Shown: positions 31,649 through 40,299, numbered from the stretch's first letter. The stretch is 54,858 nt of DNA from Candidatus Methanosuratincola sp. (GCA_037478935.1 JBBFLR010000009.1:1-54858), one strand, 5' to 3'. Translations and numbers: made by a program. Notes: generated from the sequence alone by a model not told the origin.

Positions 31649-32308
31649 ATGAAGAACTACGTTCTCCCCGTAATATTTGTGGTTGTGGCCGCCGCGATCA
31701 TTGGTTCATCCGGATACCTCTACTACCAGTACTATGCAACCCCTAGGTGTGAGGTATGCGGCATGCTTATCACTCCTGAGATGGAAAGAAACATCATCAT
31801 GGTCGATGCTGACACGGGCCAGCGCGTATGGACATGCTGCCCAGGCTGCATGCTCAGGAGCGTGGCAGCACACCCGAATGTGAACATCACTGCACTCGAC
31901 AGCTGGTACGGAACATCTGCGCCGAACATACAAATCATAATCAGAAACGGGTCGGAGGTCAGCGTGACTCCCGAGAGCGCTAGGATACTTTTAGGCTCCA
32001 AGATCGTTAAGAGCTGCGCCAACAACCGAATCGCCATCAACCAGACCTCGATCGATCTGCTGCTTGCAAACGGCTGGAACCCCGATAACCCGCTGGCGGT
32101 CTTCAAGAACCCGCTTCCTGAAGGGACACCCGTGGTAACCGTTGCAGGGGCTCTTCCTGGCCTTAAACAGATGGGCATATCCTACGTCCCGCCATCGATG
32201 GCGTTCATCGGCGGAATCGCCTTGGTTGGAGTTTTGGTGCTGGTCTTTGGCTTGGTGGCATGGAAAAAGCTTTCGCCCCCCGTAAAAGCCGCGGCCCAGA
32301 AGAGTTAA
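31649..32308 (+). CDS. NosL-like cysteine-rich membrane protein
   Basis: 219 residues from ATG 31649 (GGTGGAGG at 31634-31641); the longer frame from 31541 overlaps the AAA gene. N- and C-terminal membrane segments flank an external domain. CEVCGMLITPEM (Cys34, Cys37) recalls the NosL CxxCGM copper-binding signature, and WTCCPGCML (63, 64, 67) gives three more cysteines. Five clustered Cys could bind copper or another metal. N-glycosylation-type sites suggest exposure outside. Function unproven. A T-run follows the stop. Confidence 0.68.
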   Translation: MKNYVLPVIFVVVAAAIIGSSGYLYYQYYATPRCEVCGMLITPEMERNIIMVDADTGQRVWTCCPGCMLRSVAAHPNVNITALDSWYGTSAPNIQIIIRNGSEVSVTPESARILLGSKIVKSCANNRIAINQTSIDLLLANGWNPDNPLAVFKNPLPEGTPVVTVAGALPGLKQMGISYVPPSMAFIGGIALVGVLVLVFGLVAWKKLSPPVKAAAQKS

Positions 32309-32319
32309 ATAAAAAACCA

Positions 32320-32334
32320 TCTTTTTTTGTTGTA
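32320..32334 (+). terminator. T-run terminator after the NosL-like gene
   Basis: T7 at 32322-32328 just past the stop, ending the plus-strand transcript before the convergent Cas2-like gene. Confidence 0.5.
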
Positions 32335-32389
32335 ACATTCAACATTATTTTTATGCATAGTGCCTTTCGAAGCAAGTTGCTTTATCTAT

Positions 32390-33352
32390 CTATTTATCTC
32401 TCCATATCTCCTTCGGTACAGTCTTTATCATTGCATTTTCCAGCGAATCTACTTTCAGTTTTCTGCCCTTCATGAAGAGCCGCCCGCCCATTATGTCGAC
32501 GATCCTTCCTCCCTCTGCAATGAGGTATACCTTTTCTGACAGGCACTCTCCCACCTCTTTGCCATTGACGATTATTCGGTCTCCGATCTCTGCGTACTGA
32601 ATCTGTCTTATCTCCCTCTCACCGTTGACTGTGACCTTCCTGATCTCTAGGCTGGGTGTAATCGCCGGTATCACCAATTCCTTTGCAACCTCCTCCGCCA
32701 AGGCTCTGCCAGAGTCATTCCAGATGATTGCAGCCGAGTCTGGCTTTCCGGGGCTCTCGATCTGAAGCACCGGGAGCGAAGTCATGCTTCTCAAGACCTT
32801 TGTTTTGGTAAGCGTCTGCGCAACATAGGTAATGCCACTCTGGGAGGTCCTCCCGCTGTTCAGGATCACAAGGGCATCGAGATCGTCCAAAACAAGCTCG
32901 TCAAGCAGTCTGCTCGTTGTCTTTTCTCTTGACGAAAAGTCCAGCCTCTCGCCGGAAAGCTTCGAATATTCAACCATAGCGCTCTCGCTTACAGGCTTCA
33001 CCTCGACCGTATAGCCCATCTTTTCGAAGAGCTGGCCTATCTTTATATGCCACTTCTCGATGAGCGGTTCAGCTCCGATGACGGCTAGGAATAGCTTCTT
33101 CATACCCTTTGCTGTCGGAGCGATCTCCCCGATGGATCTCGGAAGCCATTCTGACAGCTTTATCTTCCCGCCAGCCCTCCTGAATTCGTCAAGAATCCTG
33201 AGCAGATCTGGTGTCGGCGTCTCCATTATCCACACTGATCTCTGTATCTGGAGTGCCCCGGATCTCCTCAATGTCCTGACCAGCCTTATCCTTATGCCAT
33301 GCGGGTCTCTTTTAGCCTCGATATCATAGATCACTAGGAACAAGTCTTCCAC
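32390..33352 (-). CDS. Cas2-like N-terminal domain fused to a DUF2117-like domain
   Basis: About 320 residues. Start set near GTG 33352 (TTG 33355 and 33358 also fit), because a minus-strand TATA (plus 33379-33387) lies 25-30 nt upstream; the frame is open to 33430. The first 80 residues read LVIYDIEAKRDPHGIRIRLV, SGALQIQRSVWIMETPTP, LRILDEFRRAGGKIKLSEW, the Cas2/VapD-like ferredoxin pattern with Asp after the first strand. The remaining 230 residues (from KKLFLAVIGAEPLIEKW) resemble archaeal DUF2117 proteins, with GERLDFSSREKTTSRL and DLDALVILNSGRTSQSG. No cas1 in the window. Domain calls are from pattern recognition. Confidence 0.6.
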   Translation of the reverse strand: MEDLFLVIYDIEAKRDPHGIRIRLVRTLRRSGALQIQRSVWIMETPTPDLLRILDEFRRAGGKIKLSEWLPRSIGEIAPTAKGMKKLFLAVIGAEPLIEKWHIKIGQLFEKMGYTVEVKPVSESAMVEYSKLSGERLDFSSREKTTSRLLDELVLDDLDALVILNSGRTSQSGITYVAQTLTKTKVLRSMTSLPVLQIESPGKPDSAAIIWNDSGRALAEEVAKELVIPAITPSLEIRKVTVNGEREIRQIQYAEIGDRIIVNGKEVGECLSEKVYLIAEGGRIVDIMGGRLFMKGRKLKVDSLENAMIKTVPKEIWRDK

Positions 33353-33359
33353 CAACAAC

Positions 33360-33387
33360 TTTAACTTTAGCCTACCCCAATAAATCG
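33360..33387. promoter_or_regulatory. Overlapping divergent TATA elements
   Basis: TTTAACTTTA (33360-33369) is 26 nt upstream of the plus-strand GTG 33391. ATAAAT (33380-33385; TATA on the minus strand) is about 30 nt from the Cas2-like start. Both genes are therefore predicted leaderless and mutually exclusive at initiation. Confidence 0.5.
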
Positions 33388-33390
33388 GCA

Positions 33391-34305
33391 GTGGTACCGA
33401 TGGGCTGTTACCCTGCAGCTTCGATCGCACGACACCCGCCAGCAGTTGTGCTCTCCGAGAACGCTTCTGTTGGCGGAGCCATCAAACAAATGGATCAGAA
33501 GAGCGTAAGGCACGCCTTAGTCTCTGAGGACGGTATTAGGCTGCAAGGGATAGTTTCGGCAAAGGATCTTCTGAACCTCCTCGGCGGAGGGGAGAAGTTT
33601 GCTTCTGTCCAAGCTGTTGCGGGAAAGAGCGTCCAGACCCTGCTCAACTCCCCAATCTTACCAATAGTCAATAGGAGACCGATCCTCGGTAGGGTTTCAT
33701 CCCCGCTCCCCGAGCTGATGTCCACAATGGCCAGACATGATATAGGGATGCTCCCACTCATAAACGAGGACGGCACGATATGGGGCGTGCTTTCGGAGCG
33801 GCATCTCTTTAAGCTCTTTGAGGCTCAGCAGATGTTCGTCAGGGTCTCAGAGATAATGTCAACCCCCCTAATTACGCTGGATATCAGGACAAGCCTCTTG
33901 GACGCAATGAAGGTGATGATCAAAAACGACATCAGGCGTGTCCTAGTGACGAAAGGGTTGGACGTCTGGGGCATCGTTACTGTAAAGGATGTCATGAGAT
34001 TCCTCGCGAGCCCCTACGTCGATGCCCTCGTCGAGAAAGGGCTGTCTGATTACCTGCTAAATGTGAACATATCAAAGATCGCGACAGCCAACCCAAAGAC
34101 GGTGGATCCGGATCTCGACCTCTGCGATGCCGTGAAGGTCATGAACACATACAACATAGGGTCCCTGATCGTTGTCTCAGACGGCAAGCCGATCGGGATG
34201 CTGACCGAGCGGGACTTTCTGCTGAAGTTGCCCAAGCTGAGAGGCGTCGAGTTCATGACCGATATTACCCGTAACCGCGTTCTCGTCGGCAGGATCCATT
34301 TCTAA
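33391..34305 (+). CDS. Protein with four CBS domains
   Basis: 304 residues from GTG 33391, which fits a leaderless start 26 nt past its TATA; ATG 33400 is the alternative. Two CBS pairs (Bateman modules) in series: LVSEDGIRLQGIVSAKDLL, MLPLINEDGTIWGVLSERHL, RRVLVTKGLDVWGIVTVKDVM and GSLIVVSDGKPIGMLTERDFL. No catalytic domain, so likely a nucleotide (AMP/ATP/SAM) sensor that regulates another protein. Twelve bases before the CPBP protease gene. Confidence 0.92.
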   Translation: MVPMGCYPAASIARHPPAVVLSENASVGGAIKQMDQKSVRHALVSEDGIRLQGIVSAKDLLNLLGGGEKFASVQAVAGKSVQTLLNSPILPIVNRRPILGRVSSPLPELMSTMARHDIGMLPLINEDGTIWGVLSERHLFKLFEAQQMFVRVSEIMSTPLITLDIRTSLLDAMKVMIKNDIRRVLVTKGLDVWGIVTVKDVMRFLASPYVDALVEKGLSDYLLNVNISKIATANPKTVDPDLDLCDAVKVMNTYNIGSLIVVSDGKPIGMLTERDFLLKLPKLRGVEFMTDITRNRVLVGRIHF

Positions 34306-34317
34306 ACGTGACATCTA

Positions 34318-35301
34318 ATGGCGATGGTAAAGGCAGTTCTACCATTACTTAGACGACTGTACCTTATCTTTGCAATCTCTTCACTGTCAATGTACCTGTT
34401 ATCCATGGTTTTTGCTATAGTCGTGGTAGGCTCCCCCATTAATCGTTCTTTATTAATTCAATCGTATCCGATCCAGTCCTACAGGCTTCTATTATGGGAT
34501 CTTGACCCGGTCTTACTCCTACCGTCCCTCCTCCTCGTTATGGTTCTTGCCTTCATATTGGCGTTCTCGCTTTCAGGCATTTCTGAACCGAACTTCTGCA
34601 GATCATCCCTGGACTTCCTTAAAGGGAAGGCGGATCCCACTCGAATGAACTTCCTGCTTGTAATGCCGTTCATCTGTTCGTCCACCTTCTTCTGCTTCTA
34701 TGTATTGCACTATCTGGAGGAGTCTGCGGGGATCCCTGTGGGCGGAGTAGTATTCCGGAATCTCTTTGAAGAGATCTTACTCTCATCTTATGCAGTCTTC
34801 GCCGAAGAACTCGCCTTCAGAATGTTGCCCGTACTATTTCCAGTTGCACTACTTCTACTCATTTCTACACGTGGAAGCGGAATGAGATTCAGGACTGTTT
34901 TACTTGCCTTGTTCAAGCCCAGGCTTTTCATTGAGGTCTATGATGATGGCAGGGTTTCCGTACCTCCTCGAGGATTTGTCGCAACGCTTGTTGTATTATC
35001 CTCCATGATATTTGCTTATGCGCACCTCGCCTCGGGCTCTTGGGGGGTAGGAAAGGTTCTGACCGCCTTCATAGCCGGCTTGGTACTTGGTTTTTCGGCA
35101 TTCTACTACGGATTCGAGAGTTCAATCTTAATCCACTGGTTCTATAACTCTTATTGGCCTGCCCTTGCCTTGGCCTCCGAGTTTCTTTACCCCTTCGGTG
35201 GAGTTTATGCTTTGGCATTCTATTACACGATGATCTCAGGGGCTATTATGTCGATCCTCATGCCTTGGGTGATTCGCTCCGGCATTATGGCCCGTGTCTG
35301 A
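34318..35301 (+). CDS. CPBP family intramembrane metalloprotease
   Basis: 327 residues, about eight membrane helices. CPBP/CAAX motifs: AVFAEELAFRMLPVL (EExxxR), FAYAHLASGSWG (His) and SSILIHWFYNSYWP (HxxxN) with the glutamates and histidines of the active site. Cleaves within membranes or after prenylation, as with Rce1. Next to a polyprenyl synthase and a CBS sensor. Substrate unknown. AT-richer near the start. Confidence 0.88.
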   Translation: MAMVKAVLPLLRRLYLIFAISSLSMYLLSMVFAIVVVGSPINRSLLIQSYPIQSYRLLLWDLDPVLLLPSLLLVMVLAFILAFSLSGISEPNFCRSSLDFLKGKADPTRMNFLLVMPFICSSTFFCFYVLHYLEESAGIPVGGVVFRNLFEEILLSSYAVFAEELAFRMLPVLFPVALLLLISTRGSGMRFRTVLLALFKPRLFIEVYDDGRVSVPPRGFVATLVVLSSMIFAYAHLASGSWGVGKVLTAFIAGLVLGFSAFYYGFESSILIHWFYNSYWPALALASEFLYPFGGVYALAFYYTMISGAIMSILMPWVIRSGIMARV

Positions 35302-35399
35302 TCTTCAATGGATGAGGAATCGTCTCGGAAGCCGCTTTCTGTCGGTCTTCCCACCACTGCCATAGTTAAGTGCTTCTTTCTGAAAAATCTAAACCAGCG

Positions 35400-35407
35400 T
35401 TTAAAAA
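35400..35407 (+). promoter_or_regulatory. TATA box for the polyprenyl synthase
   Basis: TTTAAAAA, 27 nt upstream of ATG 35431. Supports 35431 rather than the more upstream in-frame starts (35308, 35413). Confidence 0.5.
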
Positions 35408-35430
35408 CTCTGATGGCTAAACAATTTAGT

Positions 35431-36390
35431 ATGCCCGACGTGAAGCATGCAAAAGACCCCTTGAAAACTCTCGGTGCACCGTTAGTCGAGTCGGCCATAA
35501 ACGACATGCTCGGCGCGAGGATAAAATCCGTAACCGCAAGGCGCGCCATTCGTAGCTTTTCACGGAAGTGGAAGGACTATTCGAGGGCCGCCCTCATGGT
35601 GATGGCCTGCAAGGCTGTCGGAGGATCCCCAGAGATGGTCTCGCCTGCGGCAAAAGCGCTTATACTCTCCGGTGCTGCATTTGATCTCCACGACGACATA
35701 GTCGACAATTCGTACGTCAGGACGGAAAAGAACAGAAAGACTACGATGGGGTTGTTCGGCAGAGAGGTGACGCTTCTCATCGGGGATGCCTTTCTTATAG
35801 AGGGGTTATCCCAACTCTATGAGCTCAGGGAAACGATGCCTTACGACAGAGTGAATTTAGTCATAAAGACTATAAAAGATGGGCTTTACGAACTCGGCTC
35901 AGCAGAGGTGGACGAGCTCAGGCTCGTTAGGAACTTCAATGTGACGGCGAATCAATACCTAAGGATAGTGAGGATGAAGGCCGCTGATGTAGAGTCTTAC
36001 ACCAGAGTTGGTGCGATAATCGGGGGAGGAACCGAAGATGAGATTGACACACTAGGGGAGTTCGGCAGGCTCCTGGGCATGCTTGTGATTCTCAGGGATG
36101 ACATAAATGACACATTCAACGACAAATCTGAACTAGTCTCTCGGGTAACCAAAGAAAGCCTGCCGTTGCCAATCATATACTCATTAAATGATAAAAGAGT
36201 GCTGAAGAAACTTAATTCACTTATTGAAGACAATTCGGCAGAGAACATCCAGGGACTTTTGGACCTGGTAGACGAGAACAAGGGCTTCGAAAGGACCAAG
36301 GCCCTGATGGAGGATTACGTATCTAAATCCAAGGCGCTCCTTAGCAGAATCAAAGATCCTAAGGAACTCCTATCCCTTTTCAACTATTAA
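35431..36390 (+). CDS. Polyprenyl synthetase family protein
   Basis: 319 residues from ATG 35431 (ATG 35413 would add six). Trans-isoprenyl diphosphate synthase fold: first Asp-rich motif DLHDDIVDNS (about 85-94), second motif ILRDDINDTFND. The first motif is the typical DDxxD, the second DDxxD-like DDIND. Makes C15-C25+ chains for archaeal lipids or quinones from IPP/DMAPP; chain length is not deducible from motifs alone. Stop lies within the first of the 54-nt repeats. Confidence 0.9.
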   Translation: MPDVKHAKDPLKTLGAPLVESAINDMLGARIKSVTARRAIRSFSRKWKDYSRAALMVMACKAVGGSPEMVSPAAKALILSGAAFDLHDDIVDNSYVRTEKNRKTTMGLFGREVTLLIGDAFLIEGLSQLYELRETMPYDRVNLVIKTIKDGLYELGSAEVDELRLVRNFNVTANQYLRIVRMKAADVESYTRVGAIIGGGTEDEIDTLGEFGRLLGMLVILRDDINDTFNDKSELVSRVTKESLPLPIIYSLNDKRVLKKLNSLIEDNSAENIQGLLDLVDENKGFERTKALMEDYVSKSKALLSRIKDPKELLSLFNY

Positions 36391-36533
36391 CCAGGAACCC
36401 ACAGTCTTACGGGAGTCGGGTTATAACTCTTCATTTTTTTCCCTCCATTTTTTGTTTTTCTTTATTTTTTCACTTTTTCTTAACCAGGAACCCACAGTCT
36501 TACGGGAGTCGGGTTATAACTCTTCATTTTTTT
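36387..36533. repeat. Two 54-nt direct repeats with 39-nt pyrimidine-rich spacer
   Basis: Identical 54-nt copies at 36387-36440 and 36480-36533 (93-nt period). They begin TTAACCAGGAACCCACAG and end in seven Ts; an AACCC...GGGTT pair could form a weak stem before the T-run. The first copy includes the polyprenyl synthase stop. Spacer 36441-36479 is T/C-rich. Could be a duplicated terminator or small-RNA element. Not matched to any insertion sequence. Confidence 0.85.
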
Positions 36534-36638
36534 AATCACCCACAATTGTTATGTTTGTTTTTCAGTTATACAATTATACAGCAATCTAACTTAAAAAGTT
36601 TTCGTATTCGTAAAGCTCAGGGATATTGAATTGCAAGT

Positions 36639-36647
36639 CTTAAATAC
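36639..36647 (+). promoter_or_regulatory. TATA box for the MFS gene
   Basis: CTTAAATAC, 29 nt upstream of the ATG at 36672. It sits in the AT-rich remainder of the 281-nt intergenic region that also holds the 54-nt repeats. Confidence 0.45.
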
Positions 36648-36671
36648 CCCATGAATTAAACCCTGTTAACG

Positions 36672-37874
36672 ATGCCTGTACTAAAGTCCTTGGGGAGGTC
36701 CCTGAAGCAAGGGGCGGAGGTCCTGAACGCAAACAAAGCTACGTCTGCCTATGTTAGCTTGTCGTTGGCTTCGGTCTACCAAATAGTGACCTTTCACTCC
36801 TTCATATCCCAGGCCATCGGATCAGAATATTATTACACTTTCCTGTCGGCTTTGTTCTTGGTCTCTATGCTTTCCATGTTCCTAGGGGCCGTAGCGCGAG
36901 AAAAAATCCAAAAAGAGATCCATTTGATCTGGAACTTTCTAGGGGTGCTGTTTGCCGCATCGATACTTCTAAGATTAGAGGGCATGCCTGGGCTGATCGT
37001 ATACTCAATTCTAGGCGGTGTTGCTGCGGGCCTGTGTATCCCTGACGTGGTCTGTCATCTGTTCGAGATTACTAACTTCGAGAACAGGGGTGCAGTATCG
37101 GGACTTTTTATATTTTCAATATACGTCATCATATTCTTCTCATCAACGATTATCTCTTCGGTCAATGATTTGGCAATATTCATTTTGATCCTCAAATCCA
37201 TCTCCATGTTGCTGGCCTCAAAAAGAAGATTTCAAAAGGTAAAAATTGAGGAACCTGCCTTCGTAAAACACCCCCTGAGGGTTCCCTTGCTTTACATGTT
37301 TGTATGGTTCATCTTCCTGCTGGTAGATGTGATTGTTACCAACATGGCTTTGCAGAAGTTGACCCAAAGCGAAATCTTTGTTATCCAACTGGAATCCGTC
37401 CTGCTCGGTTTGACGGCTATGGTGATCGGCGGTGCACTGGCAGATAACATTGGAAGACGCAAACTGATCATATTTGCATACTTGTACTTGGGAATTGAGT
37501 ACTCCTTCGTCTCTCTCTCCTCGGGCGAACTGATAAGATACACTTTTATTGACGGTATCGCTTGGGGAATACTCTCGGCTTTATTCCTCCTTGTTATATG
37601 GGGCGATATCGGGTCGATCCGGGCCCGCCCTATCTACGCGGCCTCCGCCCTCACCATAGGCATTGCTTCGATATATTTCAAGAACCTTGTCCCCGCTCTT
37701 TGCCTCCATTACGACTTGACACAGGCGTTCCCGCTTACCAGCATTTTCCTCTTCTTATCTGTAGTCATCACTGCCTTCATTCTCCCTGAAACCCTCCCAG
37801 AGAAAATCATCCAGTCTAGGGAACTCAGGGACTACATCGAAACAGCCAAAAAGATAAGAGAAAAATTCGCCTGA
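36672..37874 (+). CDS. MFS-type transporter
   Basis: 400 residues, about 12 membrane helices. The second half carries GGALADNIGRRKLIIFAY, a clear MFS motif A between helices. The first half is diverged (NKATSAYVSLSLASVYQIV). A charged tail follows the last helix (EKIIQSRELRDYIETAKK). Substrate unknown. Codon use AT-richer than average. Stop lies 5 nt from the convergent ParA stop. Confidence 0.8.
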   Translation: MPVLKSLGRSLKQGAEVLNANKATSAYVSLSLASVYQIVTFHSFISQAIGSEYYYTFLSALFLVSMLSMFLGAVAREKIQKEIHLIWNFLGVLFAASILLRLEGMPGLIVYSILGGVAAGLCIPDVVCHLFEITNFENRGAVSGLFIFSIYVIIFFSSTIISSVNDLAIFILILKSISMLLASKRRFQKVKIEEPAFVKHPLRVPLLYMFVWFIFLLVDVIVTNMALQKLTQSEIFVIQLESVLLGLTAMVIGGALADNIGRRKLIIFAYLYLGIEYSFVSLSSGELIRYTFIDGIAWGILSALFLLVIWGDIGSIRARPIYAASALTIGIASIYFKNLVPALCLHYDLTQAFPLTSIFLFLSVVITAFILPETLPEKIIQSRELRDYIETAKKIREKFA

Positions 37875-37879
37875 TCTGA

Positions 37880-38662
37880 TTAAAGTAGCTCTATCTTTGC
37901 AGCTATAACCCTGAGCATCTCTGTGAACGGATGTTGCGGGTAGTTATACGAGAAGATGGATGCCCTCTTCACCTTCCCGACTTCGCAGTAGCACGGTAAT
38001 ATCCCTATTATTGCCTGTCTGTATTTTTCTTGCAGGGCATTTACGATCTTTGACTTGTCGAGGTCGCTCATCTCGCATCCGCCGATTGCCTTGTTCACCA
38101 CTATCGCAACCCTCTTCTGAAATACTTCGTACAGCTCGTTTATCATCTTGGTTGTGCCGTATATATCCGAATCGTCGAGCGTCGATACCACTATCGCAAC
38201 ATCAGCAGCTACGACCGCATTGATTGACGAGTACTGTATGCCCGGGCTAGTGTCAGCTATGCAGACATCGAAATTCATCTTTTCAAGAAGATCCTTCCTC
38301 ATGACAAGGATCCTCTGTAGTGCCTCGGTCTCCCACTTTCGCCCTTTGGATATCATGTCCCTGATTGCCTCGGTAGAAAAGTCAGCAAAGCCCACATACA
38401 GCTTGCCCTTGTTCTCGATCTTCTCCGAGCAATCGATGATGCAGTCCTTAACCTCTGCGGTGCCGTTCATTACATCATTCAACCATCTCTTTACGTTCTT
38501 GGGCTCAAAGACTATGTGTTGAGTGGGGGCCCTAAAGTCCATGTCCAGTAGGCAAACCTTCTTCCCTTGGAGGGCATAGATGGTCGACAAGTTGGCTGCC
38601 AAATAACTCTTGCCCGTTCCTCCCTTGAATGAGTGTATCGTGATGAATTTCTTCATAATCAT
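37880..38662 (-). CDS. ParA/MinD-type ATPase
   Basis: 260 residues. Deviant Walker A SFKGGTGKSYLAANL at about 11-25 with the signature Lys, Walker A' (CLLDMDFRAPTQHIVF) and Walker B (DVCIADTSPGIQYSS). Family members partition DNA, position proteins or regulate assembly. Its ATG overlaps the stop of the coiled-coil wHTH gene upstream (ATGA). The C-terminal half (YNYPQHPFTEMLRVIAAK) lacks a MinD amphipathic tip. No centromere-like repeats were seen next to it. Confidence 0.9.
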   Translation of the reverse strand: MIMKKFITIHSFKGGTGKSYLAANLSTIYALQGKKVCLLDMDFRAPTQHIVFEPKNVKRWLNDVMNGTAEVKDCIIDCSEKIENKGKLYVGFADFSTEAIRDMISKGRKWETEALQRILVMRKDLLEKMNFDVCIADTSPGIQYSSINAVVAADVAIVVSTLDDSDIYGTTKMINELYEVFQKRVAIVVNKAIGGCEMSDLDKSKIVNALQEKYRQAIIGILPCYCEVGKVKRASIFSYNYPQHPFTEMLRVIAAKIELL

Positions 38663-39042
38663 TCCTCATTGTTAATTGTGAAGTATATCTGGTGCTTCCT
38701 CCGCACCTTCTTGACGTAACCCAACCTGACGAGTTGGTTAAGATAGCCGCTCTCAATCGCCCTGGCCCTCTGGGTTATGTCTGCTACTTCATCTGCACGG
38801 GCCTCAACGAGCTTTGCGAGCGCCAGCATCGTCTTCCTCAAGTGATCCGGGAGCCTCAACAGAATGCTTATGTCCAAGCCGTCGGCGGGAAGCTCTGATT
38901 CCCCTTGTCCATCCTTGACTCTGACCTTCTGAACAAGCTGCTGCTGGAGGGAGAGGATCTGCTCTAGCATGAACTTTATCGAAGAGATCTCCTTTTCAAG
39001 CTTTTCCAACACTGGCTGCAGCTCCGCGGGTTGTGTAGTCAT
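38659..39042 (-). CDS. Coiled-coil winged-helix partner of ParA
   Basis: 127 residues. A coiled coil (about 10-45: VLEKLEKEISSIKFMLEQIL) leads to a C-terminal helix-turn-helix-like region (AIESGYLNQLVRLGYVKKVR, then RKHQIYFTI, a wing). Overlaps ParA by 4 nt. Layout resembles a SegB/ParB-like adaptor that binds DNA and tethers ParA, or a regulator of the operon; no family recognised. ATG at 39042; an AT-rich promoter lies in 39050-39100. Confidence 0.65.
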   Translation of the reverse strand: MTTQPAELQPVLEKLEKEISSIKFMLEQILSLQQQLVQKVRVKDGQGESELPADGLDISILLRLPDHLRKTMLALAKLVEARADEVADITQRARAIESGYLNQLVRLGYVKKVRRKHQIYFTINNEE

Positions 39043-39152
39043 CTTACACAGCTCTTAGTATTGCTGTTTAACAGTTAAGCTAATAATGAATATATACTTT
39101 TCCTCAGAACAATTGATTTTAATATGTCTTCTTTCCTTACAAGCAGCGAGGG

Positions 39153-40214
39153 ATGTTTGTGAGCAAGATCAAAGTCGTGGTGGCAGGCGTGGGTAACTGC
39201 TGTTCAGCCTTGGTTCAAAGCATCCATTATCATGCTGAAAACCCGAAGGGGTTGATGAATTACGATCTGGGCGGCTTCAAACCGTGGGATATTCAGATTG
39301 TTGGAGGGATCGATATCGATTCGAGGAAGGTCAGGCGCGACCTTTCGGAGGCAATCTTTGCCGAGCCGAATGTCGCTCCAAGATTCTGCAGTGTCCAACC
39401 GACTGGTGTTGTGGTTGCAAAGGGACCAGTTCTGGACGGCGCAGACGGCGTTCTGAAGGATGTGATCAAGGTAGACGATTCCCCTCCCGTCGATGTACTC
39501 TCATACCTCGAGGGACTCGACGCGGACATCCTAGTATGCCTACTCCCTACAGGGGCCCAAAAGGCGGTTGAGTTCTATGCTGACGCAGCGCTAAAAGCAG
39601 GCTATGCTTTCATCAACTGCACTCCCGCAAAAATTGCCTCAGATAACCGTTGGGCAGAATCCTTTGAAGACAGGGGTCTGCCGCTGGCCGGTGATGACCT
39701 TATGAGCCAGATGGGCGGGACCGTCTTTCATATAGGAGTGCTTGACTTTTTGGCAAAAAGGGGCATTGAAGTGACAAAGACATACCAGCTCGACATAGGT
39801 GGGACTGTCGAGGCGTATGGCGTGCTCGAGGACTTCAGGCGGGAAGAAAAGCGAAAAATAAAATCTGAAGCGATAAGGCAGGTCCTTCCAGCCGATTCAA
39901 AAGTCGCCACAGGCACATCCGACTATGTTGGGTTCATGAGGGACTGCCGCACCGGTTACTTCTATGTGGAGGGAAAGAATTGCCTTGGAAGCGATGTAAC
40001 AATCGATATTTATCTAAGGACACACGACAGCGCGAACGGGGCCGGTATACTGCTCGATGTGATTAGGGGCGTAAAGATTGCGATCGAGAGGGGAGTCGGG
40101 GGGCAGCTTACCAGCGTCTCATCATACGGTTTCAAGAACCCCCCGATTAGATCATCCCTGAATGAATCCATGGAGTGGTTTATGTCTTTTGTAAAAGGCG
40201 AGAGGAAGCGGTGA
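39153..40214 (+). CDS. ino1: myo-Inositol-1-phosphate synthase
   Basis: Converts glucose 6-phosphate to inositol 1-phosphate, precursor of archaeal phosphoinositol lipids and di-myo-inositol phosphate. 353 residues, archaeal size. N-terminal NAD fold VVVAGVGNCCSALVQSI, then LVCLLPTGAQKAVEFYAD, FINCTPAKIASD, LAGDDLMSQMGGTVFH, and the catalytic-region Lys-rich KVATGTSDYVGFM, with CLGSDVTIDIYLRTHDSANGAG (read as blocks). Promoter TTTTAATATG near 39117-39126. Monocistronic. Confidence 0.95.
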   Translation: MFVSKIKVVVAGVGNCCSALVQSIHYHAENPKGLMNYDLGGFKPWDIQIVGGIDIDSRKVRRDLSEAIFAEPNVAPRFCSVQPTGVVVAKGPVLDGADGVLKDVIKVDDSPPVDVLSYLEGLDADILVCLLPTGAQKAVEFYADAALKAGYAFINCTPAKIASDNRWAESFEDRGLPLAGDDLMSQMGGTVFHIGVLDFLAKRGIEVTKTYQLDIGGTVEAYGVLEDFRREEKRKIKSEAIRQVLPADSKVATGTSDYVGFMRDCRTGYFYVEGKNCLGSDVTIDIYLRTHDSANGAGILLDVIRGVKIAIERGVGGQLTSVSSYGFKNPPIRSSLNESMEWFMSFVKGERKR

Positions 40215-40299
40215 GCAAGGGAAAGCTTATTTATCTGCTTCCCGTTTCCTTTTTTCAGCCCTCCCGTCTGGGAGGTATTAAACAATAAAGTTGGATTGA

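Noticed and set aside
32381-32402. Tandem TATC-type simple repeat
   Set aside because: Short low-complexity run at the 3' end of a gene, with a similar one at 48541-48562; probably slippage without function.
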